A stretch of DNA of 64,000 bases from Lysinibacillus sp. PLM2 (GCA_023168345.1 AP025689.1:742001-806000), one strand, 5' to 3'; counted from the first letter of the stretch, positions 30,422-39,507 are shown. Numbers and translations are program-made. Notes: generated from the sequence alone by a model not told the origin.

Positions 30422-33277
30422 TTAACTCCTCACAACATCCGCATCCAGAGTTAGTAAATCAAGTAGTTCTTCATCTTGCAGTTCTGTTAGCCAGTTGCTT
30501 GATTGGATAAGTTCCTCTGATAGGGCGGATTTTAATTCAATCATTTTGTCTATTTTTTCTTCGATTGTGCCGATGGTAATAAATTTATGCACCTGCACGA
30601 ATTGAGTTTGGCCGATTCGGTATGCGCGGTCTGTTGCTTGATTTTCTACAGCTGGATTCCACCAGCGATCTGCATGCAATACATGGGAAGCAGCCGTCAA
30701 ATTCAACCCAGTGCCACCAGCTTTTAATGATAACAAGAAAATAGGGAACTCTCCTGCTTGGAACGCGTCGACTAATCGATCTCGTTGGCTTTTTGGCATA
30801 CTTCCTGTTAAAAACGGTACATCCACATCTAGCAATTCGCTAAAGCAATGCTGCAATAAATGACCCATACCAATATATTGAGTGAAGATCAAACATTGCT
30901 CGCCATTCTCCACAATTTCACTAGCAAGCTCGACAATGCTTTTTAGCTTCACAGAGCGCTCCAACATAACGGTCGCATCCTCAAAAGGCTCCTTTAAATA
31001 AAGGGCAGGGTGATTACAAAGCTGCTTCAACTTACTCAACATTTGCAAAATTCGGCCCTTCTTCTCAAAGCCACTCATACTTTCCATTCCGACAAGCGTA
31101 TCCTGAATATACCCTTCATACAGTGCTGCTTGCTCACTCGTTAACGGACAATATTTTTTCGCTTCCAATTTATCTGGTAAGTTTAATTGCAAATCAGGAT
31201 CATTTTTCGTACGACGTAACAAGAACGGACGAATCTTCATACGTAAAATCTCTTTGTGACGGTCCGATTCATCCCGCTCAATTGGCAATATATACTGTTC
31301 CTGGAACTTTCCAAAACTACCTAAATACCCTTTATGAATAAAATCAAAAATCGCCCAAAGCTCAGACAAACGGTTTTCAATCGGTGTTCCAGTTAGGGCA
31401 ATGTGATGATCGCCCATCAAACGACGTATCGCCTTTGACTGTAGTGTTTGCATATTTTTAATATTTTGCGCTTCATCCAGTACAATCGTTGACCAATTCA
31501 CACGCTCTAAAAACTCTACATCTTGCGAAACGGTACCATAAGTTGTCAGAACTATATGTGGCTGTGCTTCGCGAATATATTCAACAAACTCATCGTCCTT
31601 TGCCCTTGTAGAACTATAATGAGTAGACACACGAAGGGAAGGTGCAAATCGTTCTAATTCCTTTTGCCAATTTCCTAATACCGAAGTTGGACAAACAATA
31701 ATTGCTGGATCATTAACATCGAGCGCATTCACTGTATGCAAAACATAGCTTATCAGCTGCACCGTCTTCCCAAGTCCCATATCATCTGCAAGCACGGCAC
31801 CGAATTTTTGCTCGCGCATAAACACAAGCCATTCAAAGCCTTCTTGCTGATAAGGGCGCAATTCAGCCTGCAATGTGCTGGGTACAGCAACTGCTGGTAA
31901 TCCTTTTTTCTCGGATAACTGATCCACGTAGGTTTTCAATGAACGTTGCATTTCAAAGGCGAACAATGGATCATCTCGTAATGCGTCATCTTCATCTGCT
32001 GACTCTTCCTCAGCAGGAGCAGTTAATTCTTCTGGCAACTCGCGGAACAATAATTCACGGACCGTCCAATTTTCTTGCTCTGCCTTATCCATTAACTCAC
32101 GAATGCCGTTCATCCATTCTGCATCGAGACGGAACCACTCATTTCCAATGCGGACAAATTCACGTTTTTCATTAACCATTTGACGGAACTGTTCCTCAGA
32201 TATTTGTGAGCCTCCAACAGAAAGATTCCATTTAAAGGTCAAAATATCATCAAGCCCTGCTACTTTTCGAGTCGTCATATTGTTTGCACTTACTCGAACC
32301 CGTAATTTTGTTTGTTTCAGCTCTTTCAACCAAGCAGGTAAAATGACCTCAAAGCCAAGTGCTTGAAGCTTCGCAAAATCATTTCGCAATAATTTACGAA
32401 CATCAGGATCCTCTAGCTCAATGTACAAAAAATGATTTGTAAAGTCGCTAGAAATATTTGCACCTTCAATTTGAATTAAATCGAGCATCTGCTTTTGTAA
32501 AGAAACAATCTCATCTGCATAAGGCGTCCACTTTTCTGGTAGTGTATCGGCAATAGGTAAATGACGCTTACGAACAGCAGGCGTCCATACCTTTGCGGTT
32601 TTCACATTGCTGATGACCGTTTCCAATAACCACAGTTCCGAATCTTCTTCAGGCTCGCTTAATCGCAATGCTACACGCACATCGCCAACGGAACGTTCAT
32701 TGTTAAGCGGCCATCCTCCTTCTTTAAAGAAAGGAAGTAGGGAAGGGATATCCTCGATCATAAGTCCAGAAAATGCTAATTTTTGCTTCGTTGCTACCGA
32801 AAGTATTTCTCTTAATTCAGCTAAATCCACATCATTTGAACCTAAGGAACTTTTCACATGAGCATCTTCGCCGAACATGGATGGCAATTCGAAAGCTAGC
32901 TCATCTTCTTGAAACACTGCATAGTCCCAAAGAGCACTGCTATTCCACACCAACTGTAAAGCTTTCACCACACCAATGAGCTTTTCCGAGTCTTCATTCG
33001 CTCCTTGAAGCTGTACAAAGGGGTGAATGTACTTAGGTGACAATAAATCCATGAACTCAGCTGAACTCAAATATAAAACATCATTTTCCACATTTGCATA
33101 GAGTCCAAAAAAGTTCGGTTCATATCGGTAAAATAATTGATGTAACCACGTGGAAACGGGGCGCACCAAATTTTCGTCAGAGAAAGCTTTAACTGTATAA
33201 AACCCCGATTCTTGCTGATCAATCTTTAATCGCAATGTTTTCGCAAAAGGGGTAGCATTTCGTATATCATCAATCAT
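30422..33277 (-). CDS. ywqA: SNF2-family DNA helicase/ATPase YwqA
   Basis: This 951-residue protein has an N-terminal SNF2-associated region (about 1-430) and a C-terminal two-lobe SNF2 ATPase. Motif I DDMGLGKT is near residue 500, motif II DEAQ near 600, motif III LTGTPIENRLSELW follows, and motif VI is ATDRAYRIGQ. Family members are DNA-translocating ATPases; no cellular role is firmly known for YwqA. Its ATG overlaps the stop of the upstream SWIM-domain gene by four bases (ATGA), so the two are translationally coupled and probably act together. The C-rich DNA-binding function may come from the partner. Confidence 0.93.
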   Translation of the reverse strand: MIDDIRNATPFAKTLRLKIDQQESGFYTVKAFSDENLVRPVSTWLHQLFYRYEPNFFGLYANVENDVLYLSSAEFMDLLSPKYIHPFVQLQGANEDSEKLIGVVKALQLVWNSSALWDYAVFQEDELAFELPSMFGEDAHVKSSLGSNDVDLAELREILSVATKQKLAFSGLMIEDIPSLLPFFKEGGWPLNNERSVGDVRVALRLSEPEEDSELWLLETVISNVKTAKVWTPAVRKRHLPIADTLPEKWTPYADEIVSLQKQMLDLIQIEGANISSDFTNHFLYIELEDPDVRKLLRNDFAKLQALGFEVILPAWLKELKQTKLRVRVSANNMTTRKVAGLDDILTFKWNLSVGGSQISEEQFRQMVNEKREFVRIGNEWFRLDAEWMNGIRELMDKAEQENWTVRELLFRELPEELTAPAEEESADEDDALRDDPLFAFEMQRSLKTYVDQLSEKKGLPAVAVPSTLQAELRPYQQEGFEWLVFMREQKFGAVLADDMGLGKTVQLISYVLHTVNALDVNDPAIIVCPTSVLGNWQKELERFAPSLRVSTHYSSTRAKDDEFVEYIREAQPHIVLTTYGTVSQDVEFLERVNWSTIVLDEAQNIKNMQTLQSKAIRRLMGDHHIALTGTPIENRLSELWAIFDFIHKGYLGSFGKFQEQYILPIERDESDRHKEILRMKIRPFLLRRTKNDPDLQLNLPDKLEAKKYCPLTSEQAALYEGYIQDTLVGMESMSGFEKKGRILQMLSKLKQLCNHPALYLKEPFEDATVMLERSVKLKSIVELASEIVENGEQCLIFTQYIGMGHLLQHCFSELLDVDVPFLTGSMPKSQRDRLVDAFQAGEFPIFLLSLKAGGTGLNLTAASHVLHADRWWNPAVENQATDRAYRIGQTQFVQVHKFITIGTIEEKIDKMIELKSALSEELIQSSNWLTELQDEELLDLLTLDADVVRS

Positions 33278-34848
33278 ACTAGTAGATTTCCTTTCTCCAA
33301 TTCTTCTTGTAGCGCTCGGAGTCGTTTATGTTGTTCACTTACAGAATGAATATAGTCTGTCCAAAAATTCATCTTTCCACATTTTTTTGCAGCAGATTTC
33401 ATCATTTTCCATATACGTACTGCCTGTTTATAATTCAACCGTGATTTTTGTCCTACTTCCTCCATTGCGTAATAATGATATAACGGAAGTGTTACACTTG
33501 GAGCTGCATCTATTACCTCACGCAATCCGCATGATTCTAAATATGAAATCGAAGTCGGGTACAACTGGTGAATAGCAGCCCATTCCTCATATCGTTTATT
33601 CTTTAACAAATAATTTGAATATGGATGGATGCCATACACTCCGAAAGCAGAATATAACGTTTGCTCCTCTTTCTCCGTAAGTGAAATATTTTCATATAAT
33701 TTATTCACTTTTTTCACATACATTTGGCGGTGGGTAGGTGTTAACGTAACATTAATAAATTGATTTAAATAAGGTAGGATTGATTTTAAAATTAACTCAC
33801 TTGCAATCTGATCGTTCTTTGAAACAGCAAAGCGTGCTAAGCCGAAGTAAATTAAAAGCTGCTCCTCATATACTATTTTTAAATTATTTTTTAGATCAGA
33901 ATAATTTTTCAATAAAATATAAAAAACATTCTTCATTAAATCAGTAGGAACCCCGTCTTTTGTAAATAGTACCTCGTCAAAATAAGCAAGTTCTTCCTCT
34001 GCGCGACTTTTTTCAATAAATAAAGTATCCCAAAATAGTAAATAAAGATTCATTCTTCTATTCATATAGCCTGCTCTTTCAATTAACAGTTCTCGCACCA
34101 TTAATTGTAATGCATTGAAAAATGGGTCCATCGCAAATAATCGAGATTTTGCAGTAATGTCATGAATATTATTTTGCAATGAATCAAATCTTCTATCAAA
34201 AAAGTATTCAAAGTAATCATTTTGCAGTCGAGCGTTTGACTTTGTCATGTGGTCCCAAATTTTATTCAAAACAGCAAGTTCCATAAAAATGTGATAAAGA
34301 GGCTGCCACTCACGTTCGAATGGGAGATGCTTCTTCAGTTTTGACATCGTGTTGTCAGCAATATTGGAGATTAAATAACTGTCCAGATGAGTGTCCGGTG
34401 TTAAAACATTCGACATGACTTCATCGACCATTCGTAGCCAATTCTCTGGACTACGTTCGGAAGCTAATTCATGAAGAGACACACTTTTTTTCTCTCTCCA
34501 TTTTGCTGCCCAATCCTGGACAGACTCTAAATGTTGGTAAAGGGAAAGTATCACGCTTACTTTATGGCGACACATCCCGTCTTGCGGACATGTACATGAC
34601 ATAATATTGGGAACGAAATGGATAATAACTTCAGTTGTACGCACATCCTGCACAGATAAATAAAGTCTTTGGTTCGCGGGAATGTATCGTTGGAAGACGA
34701 CGGACTTATTACGTACGGCAAAAAGCGCGCGACGAATTAATTCCTCATCTTCAGTTACAGAAGGATGAAACATCCGCTCAATTTGCTCTATATTTTTATA
34801 AATGAAATCTGCGTGATCTCGTGCAATCGCCGAAACAGATAAACTCAT
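33274..34848 (-). CDS. ywqB: SWIM zinc-finger protein YwqB
   Basis: This 524-residue protein carries a SWIM motif CxCx5CxH at C85, C87, C93 and H95 (MSCTCPQDGMCRHK), expected to bind zinc and possibly DNA or protein. The rest is helical, without membrane segments. It is the first gene of a two-gene unit with the SNF2 ATPase, as in B. subtilis ywqB-ywqA. GGAGCGAT precedes the ATG on the minus strand, and a consensus-like promoter lies 36-64 bases upstream. Function is not established. Confidence 0.88.
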   Translation of the reverse strand: MSLSVSAIARDHADFIYKNIEQIERMFHPSVTEDEELIRRALFAVRNKSVVFQRYIPANQRLYLSVQDVRTTEVIIHFVPNIMSCTCPQDGMCRHKVSVILSLYQHLESVQDWAAKWREKKSVSLHELASERSPENWLRMVDEVMSNVLTPDTHLDSYLISNIADNTMSKLKKHLPFEREWQPLYHIFMELAVLNKIWDHMTKSNARLQNDYFEYFFDRRFDSLQNNIHDITAKSRLFAMDPFFNALQLMVRELLIERAGYMNRRMNLYLLFWDTLFIEKSRAEEELAYFDEVLFTKDGVPTDLMKNVFYILLKNYSDLKNNLKIVYEEQLLIYFGLARFAVSKNDQIASELILKSILPYLNQFINVTLTPTHRQMYVKKVNKLYENISLTEKEEQTLYSAFGVYGIHPYSNYLLKNKRYEEWAAIHQLYPTSISYLESCGLREVIDAAPSVTLPLYHYYAMEEVGQKSRLNYKQAVRIWKMMKSAAKKCGKMNFWTDYIHSVSEQHKRLRALQEELEKGNLLV

Positions 34849-34883
34849 AATGTATGATCGCTCCTAAAAAAGTCTGTCCTTTC

Positions 34884-34912
34884 ATTATAACTTGAAAATG
34901 TCCTAATGATAA
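34884..34912 (-). promoter_or_regulatory. sigma-A promoter of ywqB-ywqA
   Basis: On the minus strand TTATCA (34912-34907), a 17-bp spacer and a perfect TATAAT (34889-34884). Confidence 0.75.
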
Positions 34913-35035
34913 GCGATATGATTGGAAAAGAGTTGGAAGATTGAAGGTTTTTTTAGAAATGAAAGGTTTGGTTTATGGTGAGGAATAAACGTTGCAACGG
35001 AAGGCGCCCGTCTGTCAATAATAGTAAAACCCATA

Positions 35036-35064
35036 TTGATAATAAAATACTATTATAATATAAT
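35036..35064 (+). promoter_or_regulatory. sigma-A promoter of the 35240 lipoprotein gene
   Basis: TTGATA (35036-35041), a 17-bp spacer and a perfect TATAAT (35059-35064). The leader would be about 170 bases. Confidence 0.7.
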
Positions 35065-35239
35065 TAGATTGTTGTGTGAAAAATTTAACAATAATTCACA
35101 TATTTTGGTTATTAGGTAATTTCAAGAAGAATAGACTATGGTGGTGTCCATTTTAGGAGCTAGTAGTGAAGTAACACAAAATACATAGTGAAACATACAA
35201 CTTAGTTTTAAAATATTAGGGAAAGATGTGTGAAACCAT

Positions 35240-35728
35240 ATGAAAAAGATTTTAGGCTCCTTGTTTAGTTTAGCTTTTGTTTTTGTATTATTCGGCTGTG
35301 GGAATCCAGTAACGGAAGAATTATTAAGCTATGTTAACGAAGATTTAGTACCACTCGCTGAAAAAGAAACAGAAATTTTAGAGGAGTACGCAAGTGTAAC
35401 TGGTGAGAACTATACTGATGATGAAACAACATACTATCATATTTCAGATGTGATATTGCCTTTATATACTGATTTTATCGAAGACATCGAAGCTTTGAAA
35501 TTTGAATCAACTGAAATCCGTGATGTTCACGAATTATTTATTCAAGCTCATAACACACAATACAACGGCATTGTACAAGTAATGTCAGCCATCGAAAATC
35601 AAGATTACGACATGATGATTCAAGCAAACGAAAAGCTTGAAGAAGGAAGAACAGGCTTAAGAGACTACCAATATGAATTACAAGACCTAGCAAAAAAATA
35701 CGATGTACAACTAGAAATGGAACAATAA
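35240..35728 (+). CDS. hypothetical helical lipoprotein
   Basis: The 162-residue protein has a signal peptide with lipobox LFGC, placing the lipidated cysteine at C20. The mature part is acidic and predicted mostly helical, with conserved-looking charged segments (LVPLAEKETEILEEYASV, YELQDLAKKYDVQLE). I recognise no named family. The ribosome-binding site is weak (GGGAAAGATG, distant), but a near-consensus promoter and a terminator flank the gene. It is divergent from ywqB. Confidence 0.78.
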   Translation: MKKILGSLFSLAFVFVLFGCGNPVTEELLSYVNEDLVPLAEKETEILEEYASVTGENYTDDETTYYHISDVILPLYTDFIEDIEALKFESTEIRDVHELFIQAHNTQYNGIVQVMSAIENQDYDMMIQANEKLEEGRTGLRDYQYELQDLAKKYDVQLEMEQ

Positions 35729-35730
35729 TG

Positions 35731-35756
35731 AAGGGAGCTTAAGGGCTCTCTTTTTT
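35731..35756 (+). terminator. terminator of the lipoprotein gene
   Basis: AGGGAGC pairs with GCTCTCT with one wobble pair, followed by TTTTTT, three bases after the stop. Confidence 0.8.
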
Positions 35757-35819
35757 CGTGGAGTGAATTTTGATATTAAAGGTATCCGCTACAATTGTTT
35801 AGTGCACCTTAAATCGAAA

Positions 35820-36262
35820 AAAATCCGCTCCAATCAAACGGCTATCCGCCCAAAACGGAAAGCTATGCGATCCAAACGAATGTGTATCCGCCCAAAAGGT
35901 ATTTAAGTGATCCAAACAGTCGATTATCTGCTCCAATCAGTTAGCTATGTGATCAAGAGCACTATTTATGTGCTCCAAGGAAAAGCGTATCCGCTCGAAT
36001 CCATACAGCAGCTCTAACGAAAAACACATCCGCTCCAATCAGTCGGCTATCCGCCCAAAACGGAAAGCTATGCGATCCAAACGAATATGTATCCGCCCAA
36101 AAGGTATTTAAGTGATCCAAACAGCCGATTATCTGCTCCAATCAGTTAGCTATGTGATCAAGAGCACTATTTATGTGATCCAAAGAAAAGCGTATCCGCT
36201 CGAATCCATACAGCAGCTCTAACGAAAAAACTCATCCGCTCCAAACAATTGCCTATCCGCCC
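35820..36262 (+). repeat. array 6: 205-bp repeat of ten TAWSYGMYCMAA modules
   Basis: TATCCGCCCAAAACGGAAAG begins at 35843 and again at 36048, a period of 205. The unit splits into modules of 21, 21, 19, 21, 21, 21, 21, 22, 19 and 19 bases. Words include TATGCGATCCAA, TAAGTGATCCAA, TATCTGCTCCAA, TATGTGATCAAG and TATGTGCTCCAA. About two units are present. It lies between a lipoprotein terminator and the IDEAL-domain gene. Confidence 0.93.
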
Positions 36263-36301
36263 TAAAAAATCCTGCACCACAACCCACATTCTCAAACAAT
36301 C

Positions 36302-36427
36302 CCCAATACCCAACCAAAATCTAAATCCCAATACCCAACCAAAATCTAAATCCCAATACCCAACCAAAATCTAAATCCCAATACCCAACCAAAATCTAAA
36401 TCCCAATACCCAACGAAAAATCTAAAT
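36302..36427 (+). repeat. 25-bp tandem repeat, five copies
   Basis: CCCAATACCCAACCAAAATC plus TAAAT begins at 36302, 36327, 36352, 36377 and 36402. Four copies are identical and the fifth differs slightly. It is unlike the modular arrays and lies about 230 bases before the next gene. It could be a variable-number repeat. Confidence 0.95.
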
Positions 36428-36658
36428 GCCAAAAATTCCGACCTCTCCCAAGTTTGAAAGATGAAAAGTGTGGGGAATATATCATTATCACCACATGTAT
36501 TTCGTATGATAATAATAACCACAATTTAACACATGAAAGTGCGATTAAATTCTCATAAAGAAACCGCATAAAACTATTAATCTGCAAACGCTTACACTTG
36601 GGTAACATACGAAAATGTGTTAAAATGTCATAAAATTCGAAATTTAGGAGGGGGATAT

Positions 36659-37132
36659 ATGGTTCATGTTCAATATATAAAACCATTTTATACGAAGGTG
36701 TCAGGGGATAACTTACGCTTGGTATTTGCTTATCAATACTTTTCCATTATTAAAGAAAACGAATTGTATCACTTCATTCCTGTGGAAGGAAAGGAAATGA
36801 TTATCAATTTGAACACAATGCAGATAGAAAATTTGTCCGAAGTGTTTGTGTTCCAGAAGGGCAATCGTTTCATCCGCTACCCATTATATCAATTGCTCGT
36901 TCAATCAAATGTACACGATCACCTGATGCCGATTATTGACGAGGCGATATCACAAAAACAACAGCTGAACCTTGTACCGAAAGAAAATGAGACAGAAGTC
37001 GATCACATTATCAACTCGCTAGAAGAGAAAAATCTCGAACGCCTCATTGACGAAGCGCTTACCGAAAGAAATGAAGAACTCTTTTATGATTTAGTGGTAA
37101 GAAAAGAAAAGTTGAAATCAAAAAGTACTTAA
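36659..37132 (+). CDS. IDEAL-domain protein
   Basis: This 157-residue protein ends in an IDEAL domain (PF08858), visible as LERLIDEALTERNEELFYDL at about 125-145. The N-terminal 100 residues (VQYIKPFYTKVSGDNLRLVF, PVEGKEMIINLNT) are a beta-rich region often found with it. The function is unknown. ATG 36659 follows TAGGAGGGGG and is clear; the frame extends 14 codons upstream without support. No membrane segment or signal is present. Confidence 0.82.
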   Translation: MVHVQYIKPFYTKVSGDNLRLVFAYQYFSIIKENELYHFIPVEGKEMIINLNTMQIENLSEVFVFQKGNRFIRYPLYQLLVQSNVHDHLMPIIDEAISQKQQLNLVPKENETEVDHIINSLEEKNLERLIDEALTERNEELFYDLVVRKEKLKSKST

Positions 37133-37208
37133 AGCTACACCGATAGAACCCATCCACCATCATCCACGAATAACGAATTTTTGAATTGCTAACGGAGGAA
37201 AAGGCAGC

Positions 37209-37280
37209 ATGATGGACTTACAAAATTTACATTTAAAATGCGCGGTCGCATTACAAAAAATGATTATGACACAAAAATAG
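37209..37280 (+). CDS. possible 23-residue mini-protein
   Basis: ATG ATG at 37209, after GGAGG (37195) at a workable distance, opens a frame of 23 codons ending at TAG 37278. The peptide has a mid-length hydrophobic/basic mix with one cysteine. A perfect terminator begins at the next base, which favours a real transcript. No family is recognised; it could also be a leader peptide or a decayed gene. Confidence 0.4.
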   Translation: MMDLQNLHLKCAVALQKMIMTQK

Positions 37281-37316
37281 AAGCACCTGCAATCCAACAA
37301 GGAGCAGGTGCTTTTA
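37281..37316 (+). terminator. intrinsic terminator after the mini-ORF
   Basis: AAGCACCTGC (37281-37290) pairs perfectly with GCAGGTGCTT (37303-37312) and is followed by a short T run. It probably also ends the IDEAL-protein transcript. Confidence 0.85.
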
Positions 37317-37448
37317 CTATTACAATAGAAGGCATGGATGAAAGAACACAAAACTCGGATATTCGAATCTATTAGAAAATCATTCTATAAAGGGAGGGGA
37401 AGCTATGCGATTTGATAGGCAAAATCAAAATAACCGAAATTCAGTTCA

Positions 37449-37550
37449 TTAAGAGATAAAAAAATGAATGACCAAAACAACAATACCAGAACCAACAATC
37501 CCGAATATCCAATCTGCTTTACTTAAAGAATAGTGTTTTGAATCTTTCAT
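37449..37550 (-). CDS. possible 33-residue single-pass membrane mini-protein
   Basis: On the minus strand ATG 37550 follows a perfect AAGGAGGG with six bases between. The 33-residue product has a polar start (MKDSKHYSLSKAD) and one membrane helix (WIFGIVGSGIVVLVIHFF). This is the composition of many bacterial membrane microproteins. A candidate promoter on the minus strand, TTGAAT-17-TATAGA, lies at about 37600-37630. I recognise no named family. It is convergent with a 15-codon frame at 37405-37452. Confidence 0.55.
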   Translation of the reverse strand: MKDSKHYSLSKADWIFGIVGSGIVVLVIHFFIS

Positions 37551-37559
37551 TCATATCCC

Positions 37560-37966
37560 TCCTTCTGTTGTTAAATCCTATTATTACCAAAAAGTGAACT
37601 GTCTATACATAGTTTCTATAATTTATTCAAACACTGGAAAATTGTACATTCATTCTGTCCATTTTGATTATAAAAGTTAAATAGTATAAAGCCTTTATAC
37701 TATATAGATTGGAAACGAAATATATAAAAACAACTTATGAAAATATTGTTGCGGAATATGCATCTTAAAGTAATGTAATTGAATTCTACAAAGTTATGGT
37801 GGCTGCTTGATAGAAGATTACTCTAGAAAAGATAAAACCCAAACACCACCTACCAAAAATCAATTTTGCCAATCAAATGCCCCCCAAATAAAAAGTTTCC
37901 GGAACCACTATTCCTATCCCAATCAAAACTTGCTATCTTATAGACAAAAAGGAGAGAAAAAGAAAT
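37560..37966. other. intergenic stretch before the NERD gene
   Basis: AT-rich. A frame from 37807 to 38022 overlaps the NERD gene in another frame and has no ribosome-binding site, so it is not called. No repeat-family module is seen here. Confidence 0.45.
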
Positions 37967-38905
37967 TTGATCGCAAAACCATTTTCAAGCTACGATATAA
38001 CACTCGGACTCACCGCTCTTAAAAATCGCATTCCTCCCACTCACGAAAGATATTCTATTATAATAGAAGAACTCTCCCGCTACGAAGCTGGCGAACAGGG
38101 GGAGCAATACATTCTTCAATTACTATCAGAAAACGAACTCCCCAAAAACACCTATGTACTACATAATGTTCAATTCAAGTCGAAGGTAGATGTGCAGATT
38201 GATGTGTTGATCATTTCGCCATCCTGGTGTTTGTTACTAGAAGTGAAAAATATAAAAGGAACTCTTTACTTCCAAGATAATCCGTTACAACTAATTCGCA
38301 TCGACAATGGAATAGAGCAAAACCTTGGAAGTCCAGAAGTGCAATTGACCAACTATATCTTTGGTTTAAAAGCATTACTTGAAAGCAAAAAAATAAATCT
38401 ACCTATATATGGAGCTATTGTGTCTCCGTTTAATAATGCAATTATCAAAAAAACACCGAAATATTTTCCGATAAAAACTGGAAAAGAAATTATTCCATAC
38501 ATTTGGAATATCCAGCCGAAAATCGAAGGCATAGTAAATCCAACAACTTTGGTTAAACTAATAACTACAAAACATACCAAGGAAGATAATCGATTTCCAT
38601 TATGTAATTACTTTAATATCAATAAAGAATCATTGATACAAGGAGTAGCTTGTCCAAGCTGTGGAACCTACTCAATGATCAAAACGTTAAGAACTTGGTA
38701 TTGTCCTAATTGCAAAAAGAGTAGTATGCATGCCCATGAACAAGCATTGAAAGACTATTCCATGCTAATAAACAAAACTATCACAACACAAGAAGCGGTA
38801 TCCTTTTTGCAATTAAGAAACCGACATGAAGCAAAAAGAATACTAAAAGCTAATAGTTTAGAAAGAGTTGGCGCAACTAAATCAAGCAGATATATATTAA
38901 AGTAA
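37967..38905 (+). CDS. NERD-domain (nuclease-related) protein with C-terminal zinc ribbon
   Basis: This 312-residue protein has a NERD domain at about 40-160. Its restriction-endonuclease-like residues are visible: GEQGE (42-46), D79 in QIDVLII and the E92-x-K94 of LEVKN. A zinc ribbon follows (CPSC...CPNC, about 228-248), then a helical, basic C terminus resembling a small DNA-binding region. NERD proteins are presumed nucleases; the target is unknown. The start is TTG 37967 with AAGGAGAG upstream. It stands alone, next to a modular repeat array. Defence or DNA-processing roles are possible but not shown. Confidence 0.85.
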   Translation: MIAKPFSSYDITLGLTALKNRIPPTHERYSIIIEELSRYEAGEQGEQYILQLLSENELPKNTYVLHNVQFKSKVDVQIDVLIISPSWCLLLEVKNIKGTLYFQDNPLQLIRIDNGIEQNLGSPEVQLTNYIFGLKALLESKKINLPIYGAIVSPFNNAIIKKTPKYFPIKTGKEIIPYIWNIQPKIEGIVNPTTLVKLITTKHTKEDNRFPLCNYFNINKESLIQGVACPSCGTYSMIKTLRTWYCPNCKKSSMHAHEQALKDYSMLINKTITTQEAVSFLQLRNRHEAKRILKANSLERVGATKSSRYILK

Positions 38906-39470
38906 TATCAAAAATTATGTGATCAAAAGTAAGGATAAGTGATCCAATGAATTGCTTATCCGCTCAAAAGAAAGTTATGTGACCAAAAGTGAATGCTAAG
39001 TGATCAAGAGAACATATTAAGTGATCCAATTAATTAGACAAGCGCTCCAAATCCATGTTTATGTGCCCGAAAGGTGACTTTAATATTTTAAAAAGTGGCT
39101 ATATGATCAAGAGAAAGTAGTATACGACCAAATATAAGGATAAGTGATCCAATGAATTGCTTATCCGCTCAAAAGAAAGTTATGTGATCAAAAGCGAATG
39201 CTAAGTGATCAAGAGAACATATTAAGTGATCCAATTAATTAGACAAGCGCTCCAAATCCATGTTTATGTGCCCGAAAGGTGACTTAAATATTTTAAAAAG
39301 TGCCTATGTGATCAAGAGAAAGTAGCATACGACCAATTATAAGAATAAGTGATCCAATGAAGCACTTGTTCGCTCAAATAAAATGTATGTGCTTTAAACT
39401 TAGTTTGTTAAGCGCCCAAAATGAAAACTTATATGATGAAATTTATCTAGGTATGTGCTCCAAACCTCGG
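38906..39470 (+). repeat. array 7: 205-bp tandem repeat of ten TAWSYGMYCMAA modules
   Basis: AAGGATAAGTGATCCAATGA (or AAGAATAAG in the last copy) begins at 38931, 39136 and 39341, a period of exactly 205. One unit splits into modules of 20, 19, 22, 21, 23, 17, 21, 21, 21 and 20 bases. Words include TTATCCGCTCAAA, TAAGTGATCAAG, AGCGCTCCAA and TTATGTGCCCGAA. It starts right after the NERD stop codon and ends just before the wecC promoter. Confidence 0.93.
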
Positions 39471-39507
39471 TCTTGAACAATGTAACAATGATTTAATCGA
39501 ATTTTAA

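Noticed and set aside
30422..34848. YwqA/YwqB as a known defence system
   Set aside because: SNF2 plus SWIM pairs are widespread housekeeping neighbours in Bacillales, and nothing here (nuclease, methylase or toxin partner) indicates a defence locus.
37405..37452. 15-codon frame with AAAGGGAGGGGA
   Set aside because: The ribosome-binding site is excellent but the peptide is very short, polar and overlaps the end of the convergent membrane mini-ORF; not enough to call.
37807..38022. 71-residue frame before the NERD gene
   Set aside because: It overlaps the NERD start in another frame, begins at TTG without a site and is Lys/Thr-rich low complexity.
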